Source of the DNA: Ovis canadensis | Lineage: Eukaryota; Chordata; Mammalia; Artiodactyla; Bovidae | DNA: 64,000 nt | NCBI RefSeq assembly: GCF_042477335.2 | Contig: NC_091250.1 | Coordinates: 59,589,384 to 59,653,383 of the forward strand | Direction: 5' to 3' | Shown here: positions 10,851 through 23,414 of the stretch, in pieces | How positions within the stretch are numbered: position 1 is the stretch's first letter | Layout: each line of letters starts with the position of its first letter | Position numbers and translations under genes: made by a program | The notes under the pieces: model-generated | What the model saw: the letters and a program-made list of their open reading frames with translations, nothing else | Databases searched by the model: none | What the model was told of the DNA's origin: nothing

Positions 10851-13800
10851 CTCACCCTCCTGACAAGAGTGCGTTACTGTTGCTATAAGGAAGTACACAG
10901 TCTAATTTTGTCTTACTATATTTCCAGCTAGTCCCTCTGTTCCTAGTACCTAGTGTGGTTTCTGGCCCATTGGAAGTGTTCAGTGAATGGGAAATTAATG
11001 AATGCGTTATACACAAGATTTGACTTTAACAAGATGGTGATAACAAAACCACACAAACTTTTTAATCATCTCCAATGGAAAAATGTTTTCTTCTGGATGT
11101 ATTTTGTTGGTGGAGCTGTTATATACAGCACAATAGTCAACTAAATATGTTTTAGGGAACTGGACTTTACCCAAATCTTGGTAGTTACTTCTCTATAACT
11201 CCATTTTCTCATTTATAAGGTGAGAATAATGGTGCACTATCTCATTCTTTACTTTAGGAGGATTTATTAAGAACCTTCACAAAAAGAGTCAAGCAAAGTG
11301 ACAAAAAGATTGTAAGCCCACAATAAATATTAGTTGATACCACCCACCATGGTTACCATCAGTATCCTCACTGTTTTAATCACAGCCTGAGTTTTTGGAA
11401 CTTTCAAATGGAAGATAGATTTTCATATTAGCCTTCTTACTGTAGCAGAAAAGATTCAGCTAATTTGAAAATTAAGATGTTAGAGGAAAAGTCTCAGATG
11501 TCACCTGAGGTGAAACTGTCTTTTTGCTCTCTTTGCTCTTTTTGCTCTCTTTGTAATTTTAACTGACCTCACTGAGCTTGGCCATGTGGATTAGCCAGGT
11601 GTGTCCCCTGATTCTGAGAAGAGGCACCTCCAAGTTGATCAAATTTCCAAATGGAGATGGTAAGGCTAAGTTTTTAAGAGCATGAGAAAGAGCAAATAAT
11701 GCCTTTAAGTAAATGTCCCCATGGTACCTACTAGATATGAATGTTGAGGAGGTTCAAGTTTAACCTTCAAAATGCTGTAAGTCTCTGATGCTCCCTGGGA
11801 ACGGTAAAACTGAACCAATTAGAAGGAAAAAGATGGGATCTTCTGCAATGCATCATTGGAAGGTGAAGAGTCCTATTTATTGTATACACCTGGGTTATCT
11901 TTTTATCAATCCACAAAAATAAAACTGAACATTTCTCTCCAAAACCTGATTAGGGAAGTCTCTAAGAGCATCCCACCAGTCTAACAGTCCAGGCAGCTAA
12001 CAGGATTTTAGCAACTCTTTCAACCAAAACACTAGTTCTATTAAAGCCAATTGCCTTCTAGCTGACACAGAACCACACTTACATATGGAACCAGCTTTGT
12101 AAAGTCCATTCTCTTATTCACAGTTCCACTGTCCTCACTGTACAATCACCCCTTTTGTTTATATAATCCCATAGAAATAAGTCACATACAGGGCAAAAAA
12201 GAAACCAGGGAGAATCTTTGCCCGAGCCTTGCTGTGTACTTGAAGTTCAACTGTGTTTGGTTAACCTTCTATTTATTCCATCTCTTTCCTTCAGCTGACC
12301 TTTCTAGTTTTAGTTCTTGCCATGGTGTGTCATGGCAGAAGGTGGCTCAATGAGACCCTGGCACCATGTGACAAAGGAACTCTTATGAGCTCTCTATGAA
12401 TCGTTTCATTCATCAGGAGCATACACTGACGCTCCCTTTGGATGTCCCCATATCTGCCATTAAAAATGGAAAACTGTCAGTGCCAACAGATAGGCACTTC
12501 TTAGCCTCAGACCCAGAGGCCAAACGTGTGGTGGAGATCTCCAATTTTTGCTTTCCCTGCAATCATTTTTCTATTGGATGGTCTGATAGCAATTCAGATG
12601 TTGACCCGTGTAGCCAGATAACTGGAGGAAAAGTAATTAGGCCATGTGTTGCCCTTGATCATGAAGTTACCTGACGTGAAAGTAACGTGGCCACATGACA
12701 TGCTGTGTGACCTGCTTACTAACTTAGCCTTCTCTGGCAAGTAGAATAATTAATCATCATTCTGGACAGTGTACACACCTTCCTATCAACAAATAGTGAC
12801 ATGCTTACAGAGGGCAATACCTCTAAGTACTACAACATGAGTCATTTGACTAAAGGATATAGCAGTCAAGCTGAAAACCTGCTACATGGTTAAATTAGGA
12901 ACAAGCTTCATTTTCTTTTCAGTCCTTTTTTAGTGCACTGTGAAGCTCTGGTAGGAATAAGAGATCGGGTTGGAAATGAAGTGTGATAGCATTGATATGA
13001 ATAATTTTCAACAACACCAAAGTGAATCAAAGGAAAGTACCTGTGAATTTCCTTAAATGACTTGCTGGAGGGTATTGTGTGGTAACTATATTACCATAGT
13101 CCCCCTTTTCTTTTTCAATTAGTATTGTTAAAGAGAAGCTTGACGATAGACCTCCTAACAGCGGCAAAAATAAATTCTCTCCAATTAAGTCGTCTAATAA
13201 GCTATTTAGGATTTTACCACTTAACATTCTTTCCTTCCCATTTAATTTTGGCTTTCACTTGGATGTCATCTTGTTGAAAATCCATCACAGAAAACTATGT
13301 GGAAAAAAAGATAATGTTGCTAAGTGCTCCTGAGTTTCCAAAACGAGCAGAAGCACAATATTTTTTCTAAATCACCCCAGGATTTTCCCTAATAATTCAG
13401 CTTCTTCCTACTAGAAATTAATATATGAAAATATATGAAAATGGTCAATATGCAAATTCAAATATCACACTAGTTACTTGTCTTCAGTAAGTGCTATATG
13501 CATTTATTTGGAACAATATAATATTTTAAGGTTCTTGATGATAATAACGTCCTGGTATGCATATGTGCATGTATAATTATGCTCATTTAATTTAATCATG
13601 AAAATATTATAGGATCATTTGGTTTTCTCCTCTAAAAGTTCTCTCACTTTTTCTCAATTAATTAATTCCACTCTGCCCCTTTTATAAGTCAGCCGATGGT
13701 AAGGAATGGTTTTAGGATTAAAAGGAGAATGATCACATTCCTGTAGAATGATGGACAGAAAAGAGGCATATGGGAGGGAAATGGCATTTTGTCCTTAGTA

Positions 13801-15639
13801 TACAGTCTAACGAGGAACAATGTTAGGCTTTCCAGTATAACATGGTCCTAGACATGCCCGAATTTTCTGATCATTTCTTCCTGCAAGTTTCCACTGTCCC
13901 TGAATGCTGAGAATTTGCCTCAGGGGCAGTCACCTGATTGCAACAGAAGCCCTGGAAACCAGCTCTTGTGACTCACACATTCCACATGCTTGACTGGAGT
14001 GGAGCTTGTGGGACTTTGCAGAATTACTGGAATCACATGGGATGTACTGAAGGGAGCAGGAGCGTGGAGGGCATTTAACTTAACCATGAGCGAGAAGAGT
14101 AGATAACACCATGGTAAAGAGAATAAAAAGGAACATGTTGACTGAAAGGGAAGAAACGGGACAAAAAGGTCATTGCATATTATCCTTCCCCCACCAAGGA
14201 AATCTTATTTTCTTTTTCACAGAAAAAAACTTTGCTCCTTTCCCCAACATGTTAACAGAGACTAGTGAAAAGAAATAAGCTTCTCTGTGCCCATCAATAG
14301 AATCTATATAACATCTATTTCCCCAGGGATTAATTCAGTTTTTGATTAAATCTTTCTGAGATTTAAATCATGATGTTACAAACCTCTAAGGAGCTCCTCT
14401 ATGAGTTGTGACCTTCTTTATTACTCTCTGCTGTTTGATAAAGTACGAAGATTGATTTATAATAGTGTATACTGTGTTTGAAAACAAGGACTAGCAAAGA
14501 GAATAGCAAAGTATAAGATTAATATAAAGTAAACATTGCAAAAACTACGCCTTGGTTAAAACATTCTATAATTAATACTGAGTTACAACTGTAGCTAGTA
14601 ACACTAGTGTCAAATGAGTATAATAATGCTCTCAGTCATAAATTTATGCAATGATTAGCTAAATAATACTACAAGAAAGAGAAAACTGGCAATGCTGAAA
14701 AAGGATTTTGAACCAATATCACATTAAACAGATTTAGTTTGGAGGACTTTTGAATTGAAACAAGTTCCTTTTCAATAAACTATTCCTATCCAGTGTACAT
14801 TTATTTTCGTCAACCTAATTTTGGTTTCCATAATTATTTTGCCATTAATATCTTCAAGGATGGAAGTGATTTAATGTTTGAGGACAACATCAAATGAATC
14901 CTTTATCTCTAGTCAGGATGCCCCTCTACACGACTAGTGGCTACTATTTTTTTCCCTTTGAAAATCTCTCTTTACCCTCAAAAGGTTTTTAAGGGTAAAA
15001 AGTTAACCCTTTAAAAGGAAGATTGTAATTTTTCCACTGCTCTTGCTAATTGCAACCAGAATATTCAAAATGCCCTGTGCATTTTAACCATCAGTGAAGA
15101 CAAATTGTGATGTGAGGCTTATCCACTGAATCACAGTTGTAGAAGAATGCAATATTTGGGTAAGATGAGAGTAAGATTTATTTTCTCTTTTGATATAATA
15201 ATTGGAAAATCCTACAGTGCTACAAAATAGAAAGAGAGCCATAAGAAGAGCTTCTTGGGTTACTTAGCAGGTTTCAATGTATTATTGGTAGCCCTATCAC
15301 ATTTCCAATAAGTATGAATATTTTCTTCTGTAGGAGAAAGGGGAACTGGGGGCTGAAATATATTTAGCCACATTCCCCATGGCTAGGCTTATGCTGAATC
15401 TTACAAGCAGCTGGGAGTAGAGACCACCAGCTGAAATTCAGATTTGGCAGAGTGCTAGTAACACATTCTCTGTCATCTCTGTCATGAGGACCACCAATCA
15501 CCTACAAAGCATGGTAGACATCCTGACAGCAAACCATACCAGCAGTAATCTATCAACTTGTCCCATATTTAACCTGATGACTTACATATGACAGAGAGAC
15601 AGGGAGGTGCATTCTGTTACAAGTCTTCAAGAAATATTC
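10851..15639. other. Intergenic, no gene recognised
   Basis: Mostly AT-rich unique-looking sequence. A small L2-like end is visible near 10925-11000 (CTAGTACCTAGTGTGG then AGTGTTCAGTGAATGG). Open frames up to 92 codons (for example 12396-12674, plus) have no recognisable product, no flanking splice pattern and no poly(A) context that I can support. Confidence 0.6.
11539..11594. repeat. 56-bp segment duplicated at 8841-8896 (copy B)
   Basis: Same orientation as copy A, 2.7 kb away. Just before it (11521-11538) the first 18 bp of the motif, TTTTTGCTCTCTTTGCTC, occur in near-tandem form. Confidence 0.85.
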
Positions 15640-15730
15640 AGTCTATGCTGTACACCAGAAACTAACATAACATTGTAAATCTATGTTCAATGGATAGTAT
15701 AGTTCAACTATACTTCAATAAAAATATATA
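15640..15730 (+). mobile_element. L1 3' end scrap
   Basis: GCTGTACACCAGAAACTAAC, CATTGTAAAT and AACTATACTTCAATAAAAAT are the familiar L1 terminal wording. It lies about 400 bp downstream of the gene's poly(A) site. Confidence 0.75.
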
Positions 15731-16105
15731 TTCAGTCCATTATGGTAGAATTGCTTCCTAAACTGAAATATTCAGCAGCTTTCTCACTGAGGCAGTGGCT
15801 TGTACTTAAAATTCATACTTTCCAGGGTTAAGTACAAAAACAGAGCTAATCTGTTTGATAAAGTCCGACGTCACTTCTCATTAGAGAAATCACCAGTTCC
15901 GCCTTTACTGTTTGAAAGGAGACAAGGTAAAATACAGAAGGCGCACGTTACCTTAGAGCTGAAATCCATTCATGAATATGGAAAAGCAAGGGGAGGGCAG
16001 GTGATCCAGAGAGGAAACAGAATAATGATAAGCGAGTAACGTGTACTGATCTGAGGAACGTGCCAGGAGTTTGGTTATGATAAATAAGAAAAGCAGAAGT
16101 AGATT
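15731..16105. other. Downstream flank of PPARGC1A
   Basis: This is the first sequence past the inferred cleavage site. A 79-codon plus-strand frame (15800-16039) has no recognised relatives. Nothing further is supported. Confidence 0.6.
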
Positions 16106-16122
16106 TGAAACATTCGTTTCCC

Positions 16123-16128
16123 TTTATT
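16123..16128 (-). terminator. PPARGC1A: Distal poly(A) signal of PPARGC1A
   Basis: The plus strand reads TTTATT, so the transcript has AATAAA followed by GGGAAACGAATG. A CA dinucleotide 17 nt later (about 16106) is a suitable cleavage point. No other AATAAA was seen in the next 60 nt of the transcript direction, and the implied UTR length fits the mammalian gene. Exact cleavage is inferred. Confidence 0.75.
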
Positions 16129-16346
16129 AGCTCAGTGAGGCTGATGTGTACTGCACATTTAAAAAAAATCACAGGAATTTTCATACAATGAATAAAACCA
16201 CAACAATACATGTAGAATTGGCAGGTGGAAAAAAAAAAGCCCGGCAAGGGCTCAACTAATCACTCACTTTCCCTCTTCAGCATAGTTCAACCAACAGTAT
16301 TACACTTTCACCTACAAATCTTAAAGTAGCTCCATCAAGTCAGCAG

Positions 16347-16354
16347 TTCACATT
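16347..16354 (-). promoter_or_regulatory. miR-23 seed match (8-mer)
   Basis: The transcript reads AATGTGAA, complementary to miR-23 positions 2-8 plus the A opposite position 1. miR-23a repression of PGC-1alpha is reported in muscle. The site is 230 nt before the end of the UTR. Confidence 0.6.
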
Positions 16355-16393
16355 ATTGAAAATGCCTGTCACATAGGTACAAATTTAGAATCA

Positions 16394-16400
16394 TCACATT
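16394..16400 (-). promoter_or_regulatory. miR-23 seed match (7-mer)
   Basis: The transcript reads AATGTGA followed by T, 46 nt upstream of the 8-mer site, within the distance at which paired sites often cooperate. Confidence 0.55.
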
Positions 16401-17837
16401 ATATTACATGGCTATTCTAGGTCATCTATAGATCAGGTCTTAGACTACAGTGATTGAAGTTCTCGTTACAGCCATCAAAAAAGGACACATAATCATTACC
16501 TACTGTAAGCTCACATCTAAAGGCATGAAAAGGTTTCCTTTTTTTTTCACTGACCCAACCATCACACCCCAATAGTGCAAAGTTCCCTCTCTGCTGCTTT
16601 GAATGTTGACAGCCCAACCGTTGCTCTCACAGTCATTTAGCAAAAATTGATTTTGTTGCACTGGAAGAATTATTCTGCTACATTTCTTAAAAAAAAAAAA
16701 AAACCCACATTTCTAAAGCACCAGTTCAGTTACCAAAATTGTAGATGTGGTACTTACCACAGCATGAAGGCAATGGCCCAGGGTCATCTAAAAATCCTAC
16801 AGATCTATGCTGAAATTTGCCTCCAGTGATGATGGGGTACATGTGTTCATTTGAAATATACTCTCCAAAAAAATTAAAAATAAAAATAAAAGGAACACAG
16901 TTTACATTTTGATGGGCTACCCACAGTGTCTGCATAAGATACAAAAGCTGTATTTGGATGGTCTAGTGATTCTCTCTTTGCACTAATTTTAGATGCAATT
17001 TGAAGTCCATGGAGGAAAACTATCTTCATGGTAACAAATTATTTGTCAGGCTAGAAGGGTGGGAGTAAATGAATCCTCAACATGAAATCTGTAGTGTTGT
17101 CTTTTGACAAGTAAGAAAGGAAACCCAGTCTTTGACTCATGTCAACGATCCAGGGCAAAAAGGAGAATGTATTGAAAATTGGATCACAAAAAATTTAAAG
17201 GCAAAATAGAGAACGTATCTGGTCCTTGAACACATAATATGATTTACTAAATATCGATTTCTTAAAAATAATTTATTGCTCTTAATAGTCTTTTTTATTC
17301 TTATTCTACAACAGAAGATACTCAGATTTCAGAAAGAAAGACTGTAAACTTTAGTTTGGCGTCCACACAGAGTTAAAATACCTGCATTTAACCTACAGAA
17401 CAAGAATTAGGCAGATTAAAGATGTGTTACGGTTGTAACGCAGGACCTGTGAACAAGTTCTTTTATTTCATAGTATTTTTATTGCTTTCTATCTACTTAG
17501 AAATAAGAAGCCAAAAACTCAAGCAAGCATCCGACAGGACAGACAGTGGATTCACTCTGAACACAATATGCTGGTGATAAATGAATGCAGCTTTCAAAAT
17601 TAGCTGCATTGGCCTGGGGGTGTAATCCATTTTTATACGATCGTGTTGGGCGAGAGAAAGGAAAAGAATGGTTACATAGTAGGTATATCATGTCTTCCAG
17701 AAAAGTCATGTCGGCCATACTGTAATTGAATTTCAACTCAGAAACTTGAGTACACACGCCAAACTTTACTGACTTCCATTCCAGGGCTCCACACTCAGAG
17801 GAAATCCTGATGCTCAAAAATGGAGGTTTTACTGAAG

Positions 17838-17856
17838 TTTTTTTTTTTTTTTTTTT
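17838..17856 (-). repeat. A19 tract inside the 3' UTR transcript
   Basis: Nineteen T on plus gives A19 in the mRNA. It can produce false 3' ends in oligo-dT libraries, which should be kept in mind when reading cDNA ends here. Confidence 0.95.
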
Positions 17857-18094
17857 AATTGAATTTAGCAGAAGCAATGTCATCAAGAACAACTTCATGG
17901 TCACGTCAGAGGCCATGCTAGTGCAAGTAGAAACACTGCTTCTGCAAAGCGGAATTTCCCAAATGAAACACTTAAACTCCAACCTGACAATTGCCATGCA
18001 TCCTAGGTAGAAAATTTCCACTGGCTTTATTATTTTCATCAACTCATAATTTATAATAAATAGGCTATCTGCAACTGATAAATATGTCTCTTTA

Positions 18095-18101
18095 GTAAAC
18101 A
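18095..18101 (-). promoter_or_regulatory. miR-30 seed match (7-mer)
   Basis: The transcript reads TGTTTAC, complementary to miR-30 positions 2-8. It is a seed match only, with no A opposite position 1. Confidence 0.45.
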
Positions 18102-19589
18102 AAGGAATGAAATATCAGTATTTATACAGGATGCATAACTGTAAAAAATACAGATAAATACCATCATCATACTCTGCCAAGGGAAAGAGATACTGGCTTC
18201 AAAGAGAGTCTTCAGACACACATTAATTATTGTAAAAATCATACTATAATTATTACCTCAGCATTTTGTATCAAATTAAAATCACAAAAATTAAAACAAA
18301 ACAGCATTTTAAAAAGATTTTTGACCTCTAGTTTCAAAACTACTGTTGATAGAGAAAATAAAAACATTTCTTAATGGTTACCCATTGAGAGACTTTACAT
18401 AAAATCATGATATCTTCTAGAAAAATTTTAGATGAGAAAATTTCATTCCCCTAACAAATCCAGTGTATAAAACTTCAAAGAAAAACAAGCAACAAGAAAA
18501 TGTGGAAAAATATTGCAGAAGTGGTTAATACCTTTAGGGGGCTAGGAGGTTTATTGACAAGATGCTTAGATCGAAGCTCACCTAAGAGGGGATGGTTGTG
18601 CATAAAGCATCGATTTGTTGTGTTGCACTCAATGGACACACACACTGTCCTTTTTTTGTTTTACAATCAAATATATATAAGCAGTAAGTTCAGCTTCTAA
18701 ATATGTTAGTGTACAATAATTGTTTCACCTCATAATTACATTTGAATATTCTCGATTAAGAAAAATTTAGCAGTTTTTGAAAAGAAGGCTGCATTTACAG
18801 TGCATAGCTGTAACAAAAAAAGAACATCATTGTATAGTATGTACACAAAATAAAAATACTCCATTTAACATCTGTAAATACTTAACTACATCAGAGAATG
18901 TAGCAATTATACTATCTGAACACATCCCAGAGAGTTCTACCCAACTCTCCTTAGTAATGTAACACCGTGCTCGCTCCTCAGAAAGAACCACTGAACAAGC
19001 TGCACGCTTGACCATTGACAAGGCTTTTGAAATTTGCAGTGGGAGATCAACGTTTTGGACATTTACATGGGTGTCAGGAGGAAGGACGAACTACAGAAAC
19101 TTCAAAATGTTAGGAAAGTTGAGCGTTCGGTGCCTGCAGCATCCTCTCCCACCCAGATTCCTTGGCAAAAGGAAAAAGGAAAAAAAGAAAGAAAAAGAGA
19201 GAGAAAGGATATGAGTTCTACAGAACCTGCGGTTTCTTCAGGATTGTCATATAATCATTATGTTGTGAGAGAAAGCTTGCTTCACGTTGATTTTGCACTT
19301 TCTTAAAAAAAAAAAAAACAAAAAAAAACAAAAACAGAGTACGGAGGCTGATGCCCAGACATCAGTGGCTGTCATTTTAGGGTGGCTTGTGGTTGGTTGG
19401 TTAGCTTTCTTTCCTTTTGGATGTACGTATTTTTTTTTTCCTTTTGAATAGAATATGAACGTTTTGAAGTTTTAGGTTTTAAGTGTGTCTTCATGGAACT
19501 GCTGCCATTCGAAGTGGTTTGCCCTTGCACGCACTGGTCAGGTGTCCCCAGTCCCCACCTGTACATACATACTTCCCCCAAACCAGGCA

Positions 19590-19640
19590 AACACACACAC
19601 ACAGGCACGCGTGCACGCACATACACACACACACACACAC
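19590..19640 (-). repeat. UG repeat in the 3' UTR
   Basis: The transcript has TG units on both sides of a GTGCGTGCACGCGTGCC core, beginning 267 nt after the stop codon. UG repeats bind CELF- and TDP-43-type proteins, and the DNA form can adopt Z-DNA. Function here is not shown. Confidence 0.9.
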
Positions 19641-19906
19641 TCCGTCATCAAGAGACTCAGGGAAAGCAAAGCTGACTCCCATGAATAAACATGTGCTTAC
19701 TGGAATTCCAATCTGTCTCTTGCCTCTTCAGCAGCTGGGTTCGTGTAAACCATTGTTGTTGTTCTTGTATTGTTGTTGTTTTGTTTTTGTACAGAGTGTA
19801 AAGTAGGAGAAATTCCTAAGTATGACTTGCAATAGTCTTTTAGGGAAGGACGCGCTGTCCCGTGAGGTATTCACCATGCCTCTGTCATCCTTAGCCAGGG
19901 AACATA

Positions 19907-20010
19907 TTACCTGCGTAAGCTTCTCTGGGCTTCTTTCAGTAAACTATCGAAATCCAGAGAGTCATACTTGCTCTTGATGGAAGCAGGGTCAAAGTCATCT
20001 GAATTTGAAT
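19907..20010 (-). CDS. PPARGC1A: PPARGC1A exon 13, coding part (C-terminus and stop)
   Basis: After acceptor GGTTTCTTTCAG the exon finishes the Asp codon and encodes SNSDDFDPASIKSKYDSLDF then DSLLKEAQRSLRR, ending in TAA at 19907-19909. This acidic/amphipathic C-terminus is strongly conserved and binds cap-binding protein and Mediator components. Ile replaces Thr in PASIKSK relative to human as recalled. The exon continues as the 3' UTR. Confidence 0.97.
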
Positions 20011-20783
20011 CTGAAAGAAACCCAAGCCAGGTCAGATGTACCCTTTGCTTACAGTCATTAATTCAATCATCTAACTTAAGATAACCCGATTCAAAGACAA
20101 TTTATCCAGTTAATACACTTTAACAAAATATGCCCAACTTTTATTAGCATATGAGGTTTGTGTTGATATATACATACATATGTGTGGATATTTACATATA
20201 TATCTGCAGGAGGTATTTATATGTATGAATATTAATAATTAAGTGTATATTTGCAGAAGGTACTTATATGGTAGATGGTATGACATAAACACACCAATAT
20301 TTTAATTAATTATGCTTATATATTTATCTATTTATACCACTTGTATGTATTTGCAGAGGGTAAGGAGTAATGAGTACTCAAAACACTCATCTATTGACTC
20401 ATTCTGGATTTAAACACTCCTGGGAGGTAATCAAAACAGGCTATTTCTTTTCAATAGCAACCTAGGCAATCAACATGCTTTAAAACTGAGGCCCCTCCTC
20501 CTTCCTGCTATGTTAAATGACTTCCCCAGGTTCCTCAACAACTTAGGTGGAGAGAAAAAAGTAGAAGCTGGAACTAATCTTTCTGTTCATTGGGATTGAT
20601 TTCATTAAGTATAAAAGCCAGACTCATCAGTCTGCTGTTCCCCTTGAGAAAGTTGGAGGGATGTAAGTTCTCAAGTGCCTCACGGGACCCCAGCAATGGT
20701 GGTACAAGCCCTCCCCAAATTAGAAGGTTTAGGAAAATGCTTCACGTCCAGAGAGGGCAGTTTCAGCCTCTCTACTCATTAAT

Positions 20784-20991
20784 GGGGCTTCTCTGGTGGC
20801 TCAGATGGTAAAGAATCTGCCTGCAGTTCAGGAGATCTGGGTTCATTACCTGGGACTGGAAGATTCCCTGGAGAAGGGAATGGCAACCCACTCCAGTATT
20901 ATGGCCTGGAGAATCCCATGGACAGAAGAGCTTGGTGGGCTACAGCCCGTGGGGTCGCAAAGAGTTGGACACGACTGAGTGACTAACACAC
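20784..20991 (+). mobile_element. Bov-tA SINE
   Basis: The tRNA-derived head GGGGCTTCTCTGGTGGCTCA is followed by the BovB-derived tail ending GAGTTGGACACGACTGAGTG and ACTAACACACAAC. It is antisense to PPARGC1A in intron 12. Confidence 0.92.
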
Positions 20992-22329
20992 AACTTCAAA
21001 CAAAGCTATGGTCTTTCTCAGATCCTTAAACTAGTCAAAGTAAGCATTTGTGCAAAGCTCCACATGCCACTTCAGTAGCCCTGAACAAAATTGCTATATT
21101 TCAGTCCCACTGGGTATAAAGTAAAAATCCTTAGAATATTTCTTATTTTTCTCCATTGACACCTAAGAAAAAGTCTACCATTCCTTCAGGTCTTTCAGCT
21201 TGAGAAAGGGTACCTTGGATATACAATAGGCAAACACATTCATTCTTTTGTATTTACGTGAAGGGAAGACAAAACCTTTCTGGGAAACATTAACAATCCT
21301 ACTAAAATATGCACATTTGTGTTTTACCCAGATTAAATTACAAAATAGAAATGCTCAAAGTGGCAGAAAAGGGTAATATAAGATAAAATGGAGGCTAATC
21401 ATTGACCTCACAAGTTGTTCTGCTGAAAAGGTGGCGAATCCCTCAAGTTCTACAGAACCAGGCTGTTTCCCCTACCTTACCAGCTTTGATCCACTTTAAA
21501 GACATCTTACAATTAAAGATAAGGAAATTCTTTCACTTTTTTTTCCCATTCACATCATCCCTTGTCTCTACCACCTTTCTTTGTCCAGGTAAGGTGAACA
21601 ATTACAGTCAGCTTCAGATACAAAAATAGGACAAAAAGGGCCCATCTTTCATCACCAAAATTTACACGATCAATCTTAAATTACACTGGCTTACACTCTT
21701 CTCTTGAAAGCCTAATGAATAGTTTGATTGTATAACTAAAGCTGCCTGAGCAGCTGTTGTTCAAACCTTAATCTTTTTATAAAGACAAAAAATAAGTCCT
21801 GCTCATTGCTAGAGATTAGCTTGAAATCAGAATTTCAGTTGCATTGTAGAAGAAGATGAATGAGTCATTCAATGATGGCAGTCTGTGTGACATGAAGTCC
21901 ACATAGAACCATCAAGAACATATGTGTGAAGCTTTCCTTGGAGGAAATTTTGAGAATTAAAATGTCTTAAATTAAGATCATTCTACACGAAACTCAGAAT
22001 TTCAGTCTTTCTGTGTTTTCATTAGCAAATATTAAAAGTACTTTGATACAGTGGTTCTCAAGAGTTTCTTTACTGTGAAATACGGTGGTTGATGCTTATA
22101 TATATACCAACTTTCATGGGCATACATATGTCAATAGGCACCTACAAAATAATTTTTATTGCTTGAAGAGAGAATGCATCCACCTGTAACTTCTAGGGCA
22201 ATAACATCCACTTTCTCTCTAGTAAAGGAAGGATATATATCCACAAGTAAGATATAATGAAATTTTTTTAGGAATAATCTTTAAACCACTCTAATAAGTT
22301 TTAAAATAAATTGTTATAAATAATAATAT

Positions 22330-22430
22330 TATATTAATAGAAATAAGTCACATCACAGCTATATTCCTAGCACCTAGAAAACTGTGGGCACAAAGTAGAG
22401 ACTCAGTACTTGTCAAATAAATGCATTTTA
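22330..22430 (+). mobile_element. L2-like 3' end
   Basis: TATTCCTAGCACCTAGAAAA then AGTAGAGACTCAGTACTTGT and CAAATAAATG resemble the L2 terminal consensus. It is old and diverged. Confidence 0.5.
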
Positions 22431-22984
22431 TTGAACACCTGCATATTATTAAAAACCTGATTGAAAATATTTGTGTTGGGATCTGGTACTGACTTACCAA
22501 TGAATGGCAAGTGTATATTAAAAATTACATATATATTCAGGATGCTGATAATATAATACATTTCTCTGAGTTCATAGTTTGTGACCAACATGTTATTTAT
22601 TTCCTTTTTCTTGCTTAAGTATAAATTCTAATTTGATCGTAACTAATTCCCGATTAAAATGATCATATTCTTAATCCTGATCCATCCTTCTATTTTTACC
22701 CTATAATCCTAATTTCTGTCTTTTTAAGATTTTTCATCAAGCTCTTTCAAATGGAATGATCCATTTGTTTATAGAACTGTAAATAGAAAGATATACAGAT
22801 AACAGATTCACAGAAACCAGACTTAAATACTGTCTTCATCATGGTAAGCTTGATCATCCCTTTAAATTCTGAGTCTCATTTATAAATCTGGCTCATAAAT
22901 GGTAACCGAAATCACTGCGTTTTGCATTAATAGTATTGTAATAACCATTAAGTAACCTCAACAGCCAAGAAATGGAGACTTAAA

Positions 22985-23240
22985 TAGGGATATATCTGCA
23001 AAGAAGACATACACATGGCCAATAGGCACATGAAAAGATGCTCAATATTGCTAATTATTAGGGAAATATAAATCAAAACTATGATGAGGTATCATTTCAT
23101 ACCAGTTAAAATGGGTATCATTTATAAGTCTGCAAATAAATATATACATGTATATATAGTTTCAAGTGTACAGAATCACTTTGCTGCACACTTGAAACTA
23201 ACACATTGTAAATCAACTATACTTCAATTTTAAAATATCA
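22985..23240 (+). mobile_element. L1 fragment
   Basis: It contains the ORF2 wording CACATGAAAAGATGCTCAAT and AATCAAAACTATGATGAGGT, then after a deletion the 3' end CTTGAAACTAACACATTGTA and AATCAACTATACTTCAATTT. Confidence 0.8.
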
Positions 23241-23414
23241 GAGAAATGGGATATGTGAACTAACTTAATTTAGGAAAGCAAATAAAAATTTAAAAAAATA
23301 GTAATCTAAATGATAGGTTGCTTTACTTTTGGTAAAACTAATCAGTATCACGTCATTTTAACACTTTACTCTTGATGTGCACATAAGCGGCCAATTCCTC
23401 TGAGTCCAGTATAT

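Larger units (their letters stand above)
16106..19906 (-). other. PPARGC1A: PPARGC1A 3' UTR (about 3.8 kb)
   Basis: This is non-coding sequence of the last exon. Its length agrees with the long 3' UTR of mammalian PPARGC1A. From the stop codon onward (falling coordinates) it has an AAC-rich stretch (19754-19790), a UG/UGUG repeat (19590-19640), U- and A-rich runs (19302-19331) and an internal A19 tract (T19 on plus, 17838-17856) that could misprime oligo-dT. Several internal AATAAA hexamers are present (plus-strand TTTATT near 18549, 18024, 17460 and 17272), so shorter 3' ends are possible. Seed matches to miR-30 (18095-18101), miR-137 (17479-17486 and 17273-17280) and miR-23 (16394-16400 and 16347-16354) were read by eye. 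No ruminant SINE or BovB lies inside it, which fits constraint. Confidence 0.88.

Noticed and set aside
17497-18102. Minus-strand open frame of 201 codons
   Set aside because: It lies wholly in the 3' UTR and includes a lysine run made by the A19 tract. No recognisable domain.
20784-20860. tRNA-like sequence as a tRNA gene
   Set aside because: It is the tRNA-derived head of a Bov-tA SINE, not a folded full tRNA.
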